Origin: Nitrosomonas nitrosa
GTDB lineage: Bacteria; Pseudomonadota; Gammaproteobacteria; Burkholderiales; Nitrosomonadaceae
Direction of reading: 5' to 3'
Assembly (NCBI RefSeq): GCF_003051105.1
Contig: NZ_QAOO01000001.1
Span: 124,001 to 188,000, forward strand
Length of the DNA: 64,000 bases
The position numbers and the translations under genes were made by a program. The notes below the pieces were generated by a model. It was not told the origin of the DNA, did not search any database, and saw nothing but the letters and a program-made list of their open reading frames with translations. Below, piece by piece: positions 27,405 through 34,838 of the stretch (within the stretch, counting starts at the first letter, position 1; every line of letters starts with the position of its first letter).

Positions 27405-27587
27405 CCACCCCATTATTCGCTTTTTCTGTTTGGCACAATTCCATTTCAATTCCCGATCAATCCTCAAGGCAATCCCAAGGTAAACAAGACGCTTTTCAAA
27501 AAAAATTAAATATCGTCTCATCCAAAACCACAAATAAAAAGGGGACTAATTTAATTCCAGTCCCCCAACCACCAACAACCACCTAAA

Positions 27588-28043
27588 TCACCCTTTGAAT
27601 TTCATATTGTGATCCCTTATTTTGTCAATGACAGCCACACCATCAATCAACATTTTAACAACATCATCCCCCCTTTTTATACCCTCAACTAAAACTTCAA
27701 CAACTATTAAACCAGCCATTTTTCGAGTTATACCTTCATCCGCCCTAACCCAATCAGTAATCGTATATTTGTCTTTTGCATCCACCATTGGGGATAAGTA
27801 AGCATCAATGAAATCAATGATATCATCGTGTTTATAATAACTCCCCCAATTTTTCCTCACCTTAAAATCCCTTTGGGCTACCCAAACTCCACAAGTTTTT
27901 TTCACCGAGTTTCTACTGATACCCAACAATTCAGCTACTTCCATCACATGACACCATAAAACCCCATCTTCATCCCTTATATAAGGTGGTTGTTTCCTAC
28001 CTTTAATTTCTATTTCATTAATTTCAATAACTTCATTAGTCAT
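27588..28043 (-). CDS. Putative phage DNA-binding regulator
   Basis: A 151-residue protein. Its central part, VAELLGISRNSVKKTCG, reads as a helix-turn-helix, followed by YYKHDDIIDFIDAYL, a pattern like excisionase or MerR-type domains. The C-terminal part is helical. It is divergent from the early genes at 28115, with a GGAGAAGATGAA ribosome-binding site. It is the only visible candidate for the lysogeny or excision regulator, but I cannot name the family. Confidence 0.6.
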   Translation of the reverse strand: MTNEVIEINEIEIKGRKQPPYIRDEDGVLWCHVMEVAELLGISRNSVKKTCGVWVAQRDFKVRKNWGSYYKHDDIIDFIDAYLSPMVDAKDKYTITDWVRADEGITRKMAGLIVVEVLVEGIKRGDDVVKMLIDGVAVIDKIRDHNMKFKG

Positions 28044-28071
28044 TTCATCTTCTCCACTTAAAAATCGTTTT

Positions 28072-28083
28072 CATATAAATATC
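28072..28083 (+). promoter_or_regulatory. CATATAAATA promoter-like motif
   Basis: CATATAAATATC, 31 bases ahead of the gene at 28115. The preceding TTTT and the CATATAAATATC are the same as at 29164. Confidence 0.6.
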
Positions 28084-28114
28084 TATATGTCTTTATTTTT
28101 TGGTAGGAGAAGAT

Positions 28115-28354
28115 ATGGGGCAAGTAATAAGTTTGGATGCATTTAGAGCGATTAGGACAAAAATAGAGAATAATCAATTTGACGATCAAGTCAATGATTT
28201 TTTAAAGAATAATCAATCCTTAGTGGATGAAATAATCGACGATCATGTCGATACCGATTGGCTAGATTTAGAAGATTTAACAGTGGAAGAAATCATCAAC
28301 ATCCTGGATGACTTGGAAGCGGAAATATATGACCACAACATTAATATATGGTAA
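28115..28354 (+). CDS. Small acidic phage protein
   Basis: A 79-residue acidic protein (many Asp and Glu in DDHVDTDWLDLEDLTVEE). ATG 28115 was chosen because GGAGAAG is directly upstream; the frame opens with TTG at 28100. The last codons overlap the next gene (ATGGTAA). Function unknown; the strong negative charge would suit a DNA mimic, but that is only a possibility. Confidence 0.65.
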   Translation: MGQVISLDAFRAIRTKIENNQFDDQVNDFLKNNQSLVDEIIDDHVDTDWLDLEDLTVEEIINILDDLEAEIYDHNINIW

Positions 28355-28524
28355 GGGTGGAGTTGAAGGTGGAACAAGAAAAGGAATTTAAAGAATTGAT
28401 AAAAGAATTGTACCGACATCAATTTAAGCAGGTGCAAGAAAGAGTTAAATCTGGTTGTGCCACGGGTGAGGATATGATTTTTATTAGAGATCACTTAAAG
28501 GGATTAAAGGATAAGGAAGGATAG
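28348..28524 (+). CDS. Small helical phage protein
   Basis: A 58-residue protein (MVRVELKVEQEKEF to LKGLKDKEG) overlapping the stop of the previous gene, indicating translational coupling. It is highly charged and helical, with GCATGEDMIFIRDHLKGLK resembling the short terminal segment seen in small phage proteins of unknown role. Confidence 0.6.
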   Translation: MVRVELKVEQEKEFKELIKELYRHQFKQVQERVKSGCATGEDMIFIRDHLKGLKDKEG

Positions 28525-28529
28525 AAGAA

Positions 28530-28652
28530 ATGGAATATCTAATCATCATATATGTAATAGCAACCCTGATAATCATCTACCAACAAGCAAGGGACAAGAA
28601 GAAACTAAGGTATCTCCTGGATAAGCTAAGGGAAGGGAAGGATAAGCAATGA
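28530..28652 (+). CDS. Very small membrane protein
   Basis: A 40-residue protein with one N-terminal membrane segment (YLIIIYVIATLIIIY) and a basic tail (RDKKKLRYLLDKLREGKDK). AAGGA precedes ATG 28530. The stop overlaps the next gene's start (ATGA). Role unknown. Confidence 0.6.
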   Translation: MEYLIIIYVIATLIIIYQQARDKKKLRYLLDKLREGKDKQ

Positions 28653-28951
28653 TAGGATTTAGGATTGCACGAGGTGAAGAAGTGGAGGAGTATTATCCCC
28701 ATGTGGCTTCATCGCAATATCGATTAACCAAGGATAATATCAAATATGCAATAGGGGAGGCAGCAGATTTATTAGTTGCCCAGTTGCAGAATTATGTTGA
28801 CGAAATCAATATCCAATCACTTGATTACCAGGATAAGGTAGAGCTGATATTCAATGGTGCAACTATTCGATATTTTCTAGTTGAGATTGAGCCGGAACCA
28901 GCGGTGACAGGAGAGGATACAAGCGTTCCCCCAGTGCCCTATCCAGAATAA
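28649..28951 (+). CDS. Hypothetical phage protein
   Basis: A 100-residue protein closing a four-gene overlapping cluster. Its tail (EPEPAVTGEDTSVPPVPYPE) is Pro-rich and probably disordered. I do not recognise it. The four overlapping genes must be one transcript from the 28072 promoter. Confidence 0.6.
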   Translation: MIGFRIARGEEVEEYYPHVASSQYRLTKDNIKYAIGEAADLLVAQLQNYVDEINIQSLDYQDKVELIFNGATIRYFLVEIEPEPAVTGEDTSVPPVPYPE

Positions 28952-28976
28952 ACATTATATGAAATTGTATAATGAA

Positions 28977-29045
28977 TGGATAAGGTGGACAAGGTGGATC
29001 AAGGTTGGATAGAGTTGGGACTAGGTTGGATCAAGGTGGACTACC
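28977..29045. repeat. Cluster of GGTGGA/GGTTGGAT repeats
   Basis: Six to seven imperfect copies of a 9-11 bp unit (GGTGGACAA, GGTGGATCAA, GGTTGGATAGA, GGTTGGATCAA, GGTGGACTA) in about 70 bases just ahead of the packaging and morphogenesis genes. A terminase-binding (cos or pac) site is one reading. Confidence 0.6.
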
Positions 29046-29089
29046 ATTTCAATTAAGAATCTAAATGAGAATGAGTCTTAGGTACTATG

Positions 29090-29133
29090 GCAAATTTTGG
29101 CCCCTGCGGTGCTTCAGAGTCCCAAAATTTTGC
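29090..29133 (+). terminator. Inverted repeat ending the early cluster
   Basis: GCAAATTTTGG at 29090 pairs with CCAAAATTTTGC at 29122 (one-base bulge), with a 21-base GC-richer loop. It may end the early transcript, or be part of the packaging site. There is no T-run after it. Confidence 0.4.
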
Positions 29134-29163
29134 TCCTAAATCAAAATCCGGTATTAACTTTTT

Positions 29164-29175
29164 CATATAAATATC
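29164..29175 (+). promoter_or_regulatory. CATATAAATA promoter-like motif
   Basis: CATATAAATATC, 31 bases ahead of the gpZ-like gene at 29207. Confidence 0.6.
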
Positions 29176-29206
29176 AATGAGTTACTGAAAAACAAGAATA
29201 ATAAAA

Positions 29207-29863
29207 ATGCAAATTTCCATCAAAAATTCATTTCCAGATTTGATCAAAGATTTAAAAAAGATGCCAGATAAGATCCAAGAACAGATCATTCGACCAGCAT
29301 TAAAGGATGCGGCTAATGTGGGCAAGACGCAACTCATCAGATCAATCGGCCAAAATTATAATTTGTCAAGACCAGAAATCGCACAGACTTTCAAAGTAAG
29401 AGTTGAACCATCCAAATCTTCAATTTTAAATGGTGGGATAAAGTGGAAAGCCAGTATTACGTCTACAACTCGAAGACCAAGTTTAAATATGATTCGATTT
29501 GTAGAGAGAAAAGTTTCACTGGCTCAAGGAAGGAAAAGAAAAAAAGCAGGAACACAAAATCAGTTGCATGTCAAAATAAAAAGAAGTGGCGGTGTTAGGC
29601 CAATGGGAAAACGTGTGTTCATTGGTAATAAAGGTAGGACTGTATTTAAAAGAATTAAGGGTCAGTATATGGCAAGTCGCAGGGGGCAAACTAAACACAG
29701 TGAAAAAATAAAAGCTGTGTCGACTATCAATATACCCGCGATGATGAAAGCAAGAAGAGTCATGGATACTGCTGTAGAAGCCATCAAAATAAATTTTTTA
29801 TCTAGATTGGAACATTATTCAAAAAGAGTTTTGAGTAAAAATACCTTAAAAATTCAAGGGTGA
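29207..29863 (+). CDS. Minor tail protein Z-like
   Basis: A 218-residue basic protein. The start, SFPDLIKDLKKMPDKIQEQI, with ALKDAANVGKTQLIR, and the later RSGGVRPMGKRVF match the prophage minor tail protein Z family, which completes the tail or connector in lambda-like phages. It is unusually placed ahead of the terminase instead of among the tail genes. No Shine-Dalgarno sequence is present; the leader is A-rich (AAGAATAATAAAA). Confidence 0.7.
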   Translation: MQISIKNSFPDLIKDLKKMPDKIQEQIIRPALKDAANVGKTQLIRSIGQNYNLSRPEIAQTFKVRVEPSKSSILNGGIKWKASITSTTRRPSLNMIRFVERKVSLAQGRKRKKAGTQNQLHVKIKRSGGVRPMGKRVFIGNKGRTVFKRIKGQYMASRRGQTKHSEKIKAVSTINIPAMMKARRVMDTAVEAIKINFLSRLEHYSKRVLSKNTLKIQG

Positions 29864-29910
29864 AAAAGAAAAACTAAGTTATATTATTTTTTTAAATAAC
29901 AGATGAAGAA

Positions 29911-30651
29911 ATGAAAACGACATATTATGTATACGCTATAAGCCATAAAGTAACGGGGAAATGGTACATCGGGTCAAGAATTGCAAATGGATGTCACCCA
30001 GAAGAATTATTCAGAACGAGAGAAAAATATATTGAAGGGAAAAGTAAAGGGTATAGAAAGGGATATTTCACTTCATCAAAATATGTTAAACGGCTTATAA
30101 AGTTAGATGGTGGAATAAAAAACTTTAAAGTTGAAAGTGTAAAAATTTTTGACACTAAAGAAAAAGTATTGTTGTGTGAAGCTTTACTTCATCGATTATT
30201 TGACTTGAAGAACGATAATGAATATTTAAATCAAATAAATGCGGGTGAAAAGTTCAATCATGTAGGAAGAACGCATTCTGAAGAAACACGTAAGAAAATG
30301 AGGGATTCTCATAAGGGAAAGTTTGTTGGAGAAAATCATCCATTGTATGGAAAGAAACATTCAGATGAAACCCGAAGAAAAATTAGTGAGTCTCAGAAAG
30401 GGAAAAAACTTTCCGATGAAACACGAAGAAAAATTAGTGAGTCTCATAAAGGAAAACAACTTTCCGATGAAACACGAAGAAAAATGAGTTTGGCAAAGAA
30501 AAATATGTCCGATGAAACCAGAAAAAAAATGAGTGAGTCTCATAAAGGAAAACCGCAGCAAATTATAACTTGCCCACATTGTAATAAAACTGGTGGAGTT
30601 TCTAATATGCAACGTTGGCACTTCGACAATTGTAAATCACATCAACAATAA
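29911..30651 (+). CDS. GIY-YIG homing endonuclease with NUMOD3 repeats
   Basis: A 246-residue endonuclease. The GIY-YIG core is a variant with [19 protein letters not shown] at residues 4-22. Residues from about 125 hold five NUMOD3-type units ([HL]S[DE]ETR[RK]K[MI]S.S.KGK), which form DNA-binding helices. The tail has CPHC and HFDNC, which could bind zinc. It lies between the gpZ-like gene and the terminase small subunit, on the same strand. It is a close paralogue of the enzyme at 38598-39470. Confidence 0.88.
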   Translation: MKTTYYVYAISHKVTGKWYIGSRIANGCHPEELFRTREKYIEGKSKGYRKGYFTSSKYVKRLIKLDGGIKNFKVESVKIFDTKEKVLLCEALLHRLFDLKNDNEYLNQINAGEKFNHVGRTHSEETRKKMRDSHKGKFVGENHPLYGKKHSDETRRKISESQKGKKLSDETRRKISESHKGKQLSDETRRKMSLAKKNMSDETRKKMSESHKGKPQQIITCPHCNKTGGVSNMQRWHFDNCKSHQQ

Positions 30652-30658
30652 AAATTAT

Positions 30659-31009
30659 ATGGCTGATTCCACTAAAAGAATACCAAGAGTAATAAATGAC
30701 AATGACGTAGAAGCATACAATGCAATGGATGAGCTAATCATAGCCAAGGCAAAGAAGGAAGCCGCATTAGCTCAAATGGCTGAGATTGAACTATCACTCG
30801 CAACTAAACATTTAATAGTCAGGGAGGAAACAGCTAAGGCCATTTTTGAGGCATCAAGAACTTTACGAGATAGATTACTGGCATTATCCGTCAAGCTAGC
30901 CCCAGAATTATCCAATAATTCCAACGCCCAAGAAATAACTAAAATTTTAAAAAAATCCATTGAGGAACAATTAAGGGAATTTGTGGAAGAGTTAGAGGCT
31001 AAAATTTGA
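30659..31009 (+). CDS. Terminase small subunit (Nu1-like, short)
   Basis: A 116-residue protein from ATG 30659. The helical part AAMAEIELSL-type, then IVREETAKAIFEASRTLRDRL, LSVKLAPEL and a C-terminal IEEQLREFVEEL match the C-terminal part of Nu1-type small terminases, which contacts the large subunit. The N-terminal winged helix that normally recognises cos is missing. A homing endonuclease gene ends eight bases upstream. The stop overlaps the large subunit start. Confidence 0.72.
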   Translation: MADSTKRIPRVINDNDVEAYNAMDELIIAKAKKEAALAQMAEIELSLATKHLIVREETAKAIFEASRTLRDRLLALSVKLAPELSNNSNAQEITKILKKSIEEQLREFVEELEAKI

Positions 31010-32997
31010 AGCTACTAACACGACTAAAAAATATTCCACCACCGCTAGTTATATATGATGGATATCAATCCGCCATAAACGCTTTAGTGGATGGAATTTC
31101 ACCCGATCCAGATTTAAACTTTCAGGAATTTTGCGATACGCATTGCATCATTCCAAAATCGACAGGGGCAGCTCATCATGGAAAATACAATTCATCCTAT
31201 ACGCCCCATGTAAGGGATGTAATGCGACATTTAGATGTTTCATCCCCCACCAGAAGAGTAGTTGTAATGGCTGCATCCCAAGTTTGGAAAACACAATTAT
31301 CCCTGAATTGGTTATGTTATATCGTAGCTCAACACCCATCTAACATATTGATGTTGCAGCCAACTGGAACGTTACATAAAAGAATCATCAACAGAATCAA
31401 TAAAGTAATTGCAGCTACCCCAAGAATTAAAGATTTATTTGTTTCTCCAAATAGTAAAACCGAAATCAATAACGCAAGCATTAAAAATTTTCAAGGGGGA
31501 GGCTTATTCCTAGGTTCATCAGGTTCAGCTTCTAACCTTTCAGAGTTGCCTGCTAAGTATGCGATATGTGATGAAGTGTCAAGATATATCGATAATGTTG
31601 GGGATGAGGGCAATATAATCAAGTTGGTGGAGGGGAGGCAGACGACATTTAGAGATGCAAAAAGTTATTATTTTTCAAGCCCGACCGTTAAGGACGAATG
31701 CAAAATTTCCGAACTTTATTATCAAGGAACGCAAAGAGTAGCCCTAGCAGAATGTGTTCACTGTCAATATCAACAAGAATTGATTTTTGAAAATTTGAAG
31801 ATTGATGAAAAAGGGGAGGCGTTCTATCCCTGTTCATCATGTGGCGGTTTACATTATGAGCATGACAAGCCCCTAATGTTTAAAAACGGTCTATGGTCAG
31901 ATCCGAAATCGAACGATGGGGAAACAGAGAGCTTTCATTTATCTTCGATGTTTCAGCCATATGGCGGTTTTCCATGGACAGCACTTTATAATGAATGGCT
32001 TAACGCTAAAGTATTGATCGACACTAAAGCCGATTATACCTTAATGCAGGTTTTCTATAACACAAGATTGGCTCGCCCATGGCATCAAGCAGCCGATACC
32101 TTATCAAGTCAAGCCCTAATTGATAGATCAGAAGATTATCCACTAGGCATAGTCCCCAATGAAGCCACATTCGTTACTGCATCTGTTGATACACAAGATA
32201 ATAGGTTTGAAGTTTCAATTGTTGGATGGTCGAAAAATCTAGAATCTTATGTAGTTGACTATCATATTATCCACGGATCACCAGCCGACTCCACTACACA
32301 ATCAAGGTTGAAAGAGTACCTTTTGAGATCGATTCCTCATGCATCCGGTAAGAGCCTGAAAATATCCTGCACATTCATCGATTCAGGCGGTCACTATACA
32401 CAAGACGTTTATGATTTTTGCCGTAGAAATAAGGCCCACCATATATATGCAATTAAAGGTGCATCTAGTCAAGGAAGTTCAATCATTCAAAAATCCACTA
32501 TGGTGGACATAAATTACAACGGTAGATTTGCCAAGAAAGGTTTGAGATTAATTTTAATTTCTCCAAATTTAGCCAAAGATTTTATCTATTCCCGATTAGC
32601 CAATAAAAAAGGGTATGGTGTCATTCATTTTTCGAGGCATTTACCAGTTGAATTTTTTGAAGGAGTAGTTGCTGAATATAGAGAAATGAGGATGCATAGG
32701 GGAAGAAAAACATTCACTTGGGTTAAAAAAGACCCCAAGGCAGCTAACGAGCCGCTTGACTTATGCGTTTATAATTTGGCTGCAGCCTACTATTTGCAAC
32801 TAGATAGGCTAAGTGATCATGAGTTTGAGCGAGCTAGATTAAAAATGGGATTAGATGAAGTTGTTGATGCTGAAGTCATAGATGAAAAAGTTGAAGAAAT
32901 TGAAGAAATAGAAGTTGAAGAAATTTTACCTAAGCCTAAAGTAAGAAAAACTCCAAGGGTAAGGCGTGGGGGATTCATGGGATCATTGGGGTTTTAA
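31006..32997 (+). CDS. Terminase large subunit (GpA family)
   Basis: A 663-residue packaging motor and nuclease of the lambda gpA family. It has FCDTHCIIP and TPHVRDVMRHLD at the start, an ATPase loop SQVWKT near residue 88, the Walker B YAICDEV, a zinc-like CVHCQYQ...CSSCGG pair, and the nuclease signatures VDTQDNRFEV, FIDSGGHY and PLDLCVYNLAA. The P-loop is odd because Trp replaces the usual Gly before Lys-Thr. The start is TTG 31006, overlapping the small-subunit stop. The C-terminal Glu-rich stretch (VEEIEEIEVEEI) is a likely linker to the portal. Confidence 0.9.
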   Translation: MKLLTRLKNIPPPLVIYDGYQSAINALVDGISPDPDLNFQEFCDTHCIIPKSTGAAHHGKYNSSYTPHVRDVMRHLDVSSPTRRVVVMAASQVWKTQLSLNWLCYIVAQHPSNILMLQPTGTLHKRIINRINKVIAATPRIKDLFVSPNSKTEINNASIKNFQGGGLFLGSSGSASNLSELPAKYAICDEVSRYIDNVGDEGNIIKLVEGRQTTFRDAKSYYFSSPTVKDECKISELYYQGTQRVALAECVHCQYQQELIFENLKIDEKGEAFYPCSSCGGLHYEHDKPLMFKNGLWSDPKSNDGETESFHLSSMFQPYGGFPWTALYNEWLNAKVLIDTKADYTLMQVFYNTRLARPWHQAADTLSSQALIDRSEDYPLGIVPNEATFVTASVDTQDNRFEVSIVGWSKNLESYVVDYHIIHGSPADSTTQSRLKEYLLRSIPHASGKSLKISCTFIDSGGHYTQDVYDFCRRNKAHHIYAIKGASSQGSSIIQKSTMVDINYNGRFAKKGLRLILISPNLAKDFIYSRLANKKGYGVIHFSRHLPVEFFEGVVAEYREMRMHRGRKTFTWVKKDPKAANEPLDLCVYNLAAAYYLQLDRLSDHEFERARLKMGLDEVVDAEVIDEKVEEIEEIEVEEILPKPKVRKTPRVRRGGFMGSLGF

Positions 32998-33010
32998 TTA
33001 CTAAAAATAA

Positions 33011-33022
33011 CATATAAATAAT
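33011..33022 (+). promoter_or_regulatory. CATATAAATA promoter-like motif
   Basis: CATATAAATAAT, 26 bases ahead of the gpW-like gene. Confidence 0.6.
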
Positions 33023-33048
33023 TGATAACAAAACAATAATAAAAGAAT

Positions 33049-33282
33049 ATGGCGGAAGAATTAACCACTTATCAGCAATTGCTAATCAAGCTTGATGAAG
33101 CGATGCTCAATCATGGTGCACAGGCTTTTACTCAAGACTATACTATTAATGATCGACGCATGAGTTTTAAAAGCTATGATGAATTCATTAAATTCTATAA
33201 CTGGGTAAAGTATCATGCTGATTTAGATACGAGAAAACAAGCTGGTAAATCCACGCCCAAAAGAATCCTAACTTATCTTTAA
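33049..33282 (+). CDS. gpW-like head-tail joining protein
   Basis: A 77-residue protein between terminase and portal, where lambda has gpW. The segment DRRMSFKSYDEFIKFYNWVKY followed by basic residues fits the gpW-type fold (helix, beta hairpin, helix). The leader is ACAAAACAATAATAAAA without a Shine-Dalgarno sequence. Confidence 0.65.
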   Translation: MAEELTTYQQLLIKLDEAMLNHGAQAFTQDYTINDRRMSFKSYDEFIKFYNWVKYHADLDTRKQAGKSTPKRILTYL

Positions 33283-33285
33283 GAT

Positions 33286-34776
33286 ATGGCAAAAAAAAGA
33301 AAACTAGAAACCACAGTTGAAAATGAAAATAATGAAAATTTGAATAATGATAATGTGGTAACACTTCCATCAAATCCGCCCAAAAAGAATAAAAGGGCGT
33401 TTGATGCTGCAAGGCTGAATCGATTAACCGCTTCCTGGTCTGCATTGGTTACATCAATAAATGACGACATCAAATGCGATTTACTAACTTTAAGATCGAG
33501 GTCAAACGACCTAGCCCAAAATGATCCATTAATTAAAAAATGGCTAGATACAGTAGAACGTAATGTTGTTGGCAGCCAAGGGTTTCAGCTTCAGAGTAAA
33601 GTAAAAGATAGTGTTGGGATAGACCATATTGCAAATGATGCCATTGAATCCCATTTTGATAAATGGTCAAGCAAGCCCGAGGTAACAGGCAGATTGTCAT
33701 TACCTGAACTATCAAGATTAGTGGTAAGGTCAGTTGCCCGAGATGGTGAAGTATTAATTCGTCATATATTTAATGAATCAACTTATGGGTATCAAGTTCA
33801 GTTGATATCGGCTAATCGATTAGCCTTTATAGATAGAGAAGCCCACAATAATCAAAATGCTATTTTATCTGGTGTGGAAATAGACTCATGGGGACGACCA
33901 ATTGCATATCATCTTTATAAAGATAAATGCCTACCAGCATCCCCAACAATAAGAGTTTCCGCAAGTGAAATATCACACATCTATGTACAAGAATACCCCG
34001 AGCAAGTAAGGGGAATTCCTTGGGCGGCAGCGGTAATGACCAGAATTCATATACTGAAAAAGTATATTGAATTTGCATTGGTGGCATCTGCTGTTGGCGC
34101 ATCCAAGATGGGATTTTATACAACCCCAACAGGTGATTTGTCTCCCCTTGCAGAAGAAGATGAAGAAAGTGGAGAATTCATTCAACAGGCTGTTGCTGGT
34201 GAATTTGGAGTTTTACCTCCTGGATATGATTTTAAAAGTTTCGATCCAGATTACCCCCATCAAAATTTTAATGATTTCGTAAGATCAATCTCAAGGTGGA
34301 TTGCATCAGGTTTGGGCATATCATATAACTTATTATGCAATGATGCTGATGGGGTTTCTTATTCTTCAATACGTTCTTTCATTGTGGAGGAACGAGATCA
34401 CTGGATGACGCTGCAACAAGTTTTTATCGCTCAGTTGATGGAGCCAATATTCAATAATTTTATTACATCCGCATTACTGAAAAATAAACTGACACTAGAA
34501 GATGGCAAATCATTACCAATAGCCAAAAAAGAGAAATTTATGCGCCATGCTTTCTTGGGTAGGAGATGGAGTTGGGTTGATCCTAAAAAAGACGCTGAAG
34601 CTAAAATACTTTTATTTAATAGTAAATTAGCTTCCCCATATGATATTGCGGCTGAACAAGGAATGGATTTGAATTATATACTGCAAGATTTGAATCGCTT
34701 TGCTAACGAGTGTGAAAAATTAGGATTAAAAATTGAAAACGTAAGTATTCCCGCAGATGATGGTGGGGAAGAATAG
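33286..34776 (+). CDS. Portal protein (lambda family)
   Basis: A 496-residue portal. RLTASWSALVTSINDDIKCDLLTLRSRSNDLAQNDPL is the typical start of lambda gpB-like portals, followed by VERNVVGSQGFQLQ, VRSVARDGEVLIR, and PEQVRGIPWAAAVMTRI. It forms the dodecameric ring through which DNA is packaged. It lies three bases after the gpW-like gene. Confidence 0.92.
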   Translation: MAKKRKLETTVENENNENLNNDNVVTLPSNPPKKNKRAFDAARLNRLTASWSALVTSINDDIKCDLLTLRSRSNDLAQNDPLIKKWLDTVERNVVGSQGFQLQSKVKDSVGIDHIANDAIESHFDKWSSKPEVTGRLSLPELSRLVVRSVARDGEVLIRHIFNESTYGYQVQLISANRLAFIDREAHNNQNAILSGVEIDSWGRPIAYHLYKDKCLPASPTIRVSASEISHIYVQEYPEQVRGIPWAAAVMTRIHILKKYIEFALVASAVGASKMGFYTTPTGDLSPLAEEDEESGEFIQQAVAGEFGVLPPGYDFKSFDPDYPHQNFNDFVRSISRWIASGLGISYNLLCNDADGVSYSSIRSFIVEERDHWMTLQQVFIAQLMEPIFNNFITSALLKNKLTLEDGKSLPIAKKEKFMRHAFLGRRWSWVDPKKDAEAKILLFNSKLASPYDIAAEQGMDLNYILQDLNRFANECEKLGLKIENVSIPADDGGEE

Positions 34777-34789
34777 TAATATAATCAAA

Positions 34790-34801
34790 TATATAAATAA
34801 T
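34790..34801 (+). promoter_or_regulatory. TATATAAATA promoter-like motif before capsid
   Basis: TATATAAATAAT then TAG, 37 bases ahead of the protease-capsid gene; shares ATATAAATAATTAG with the copies at 22012 and 39554. Confidence 0.6.
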
Positions 34802-34838
34802 TAGGGTATAAATTACCCCATTATAAGAATAACAAGAA

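Larger units (their letters stand above)
27142..27452. repeat. Large inverted repeat, candidate replication origin
   Basis: The arm 27142-27186 is repeated in inverse orientation at about 27408-27452, with two mismatches over 45 bases; homology continues inward through GGTTATATT with a one-base bulge. Between the arms lie three 11-bp repeats, an 18-bp exact inverted repeat and a 19-bp exact inverted repeat. No coding frame is credible here. The location between the helicase-primase gene and divergent early genes suits an origin. Confidence 0.65.
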
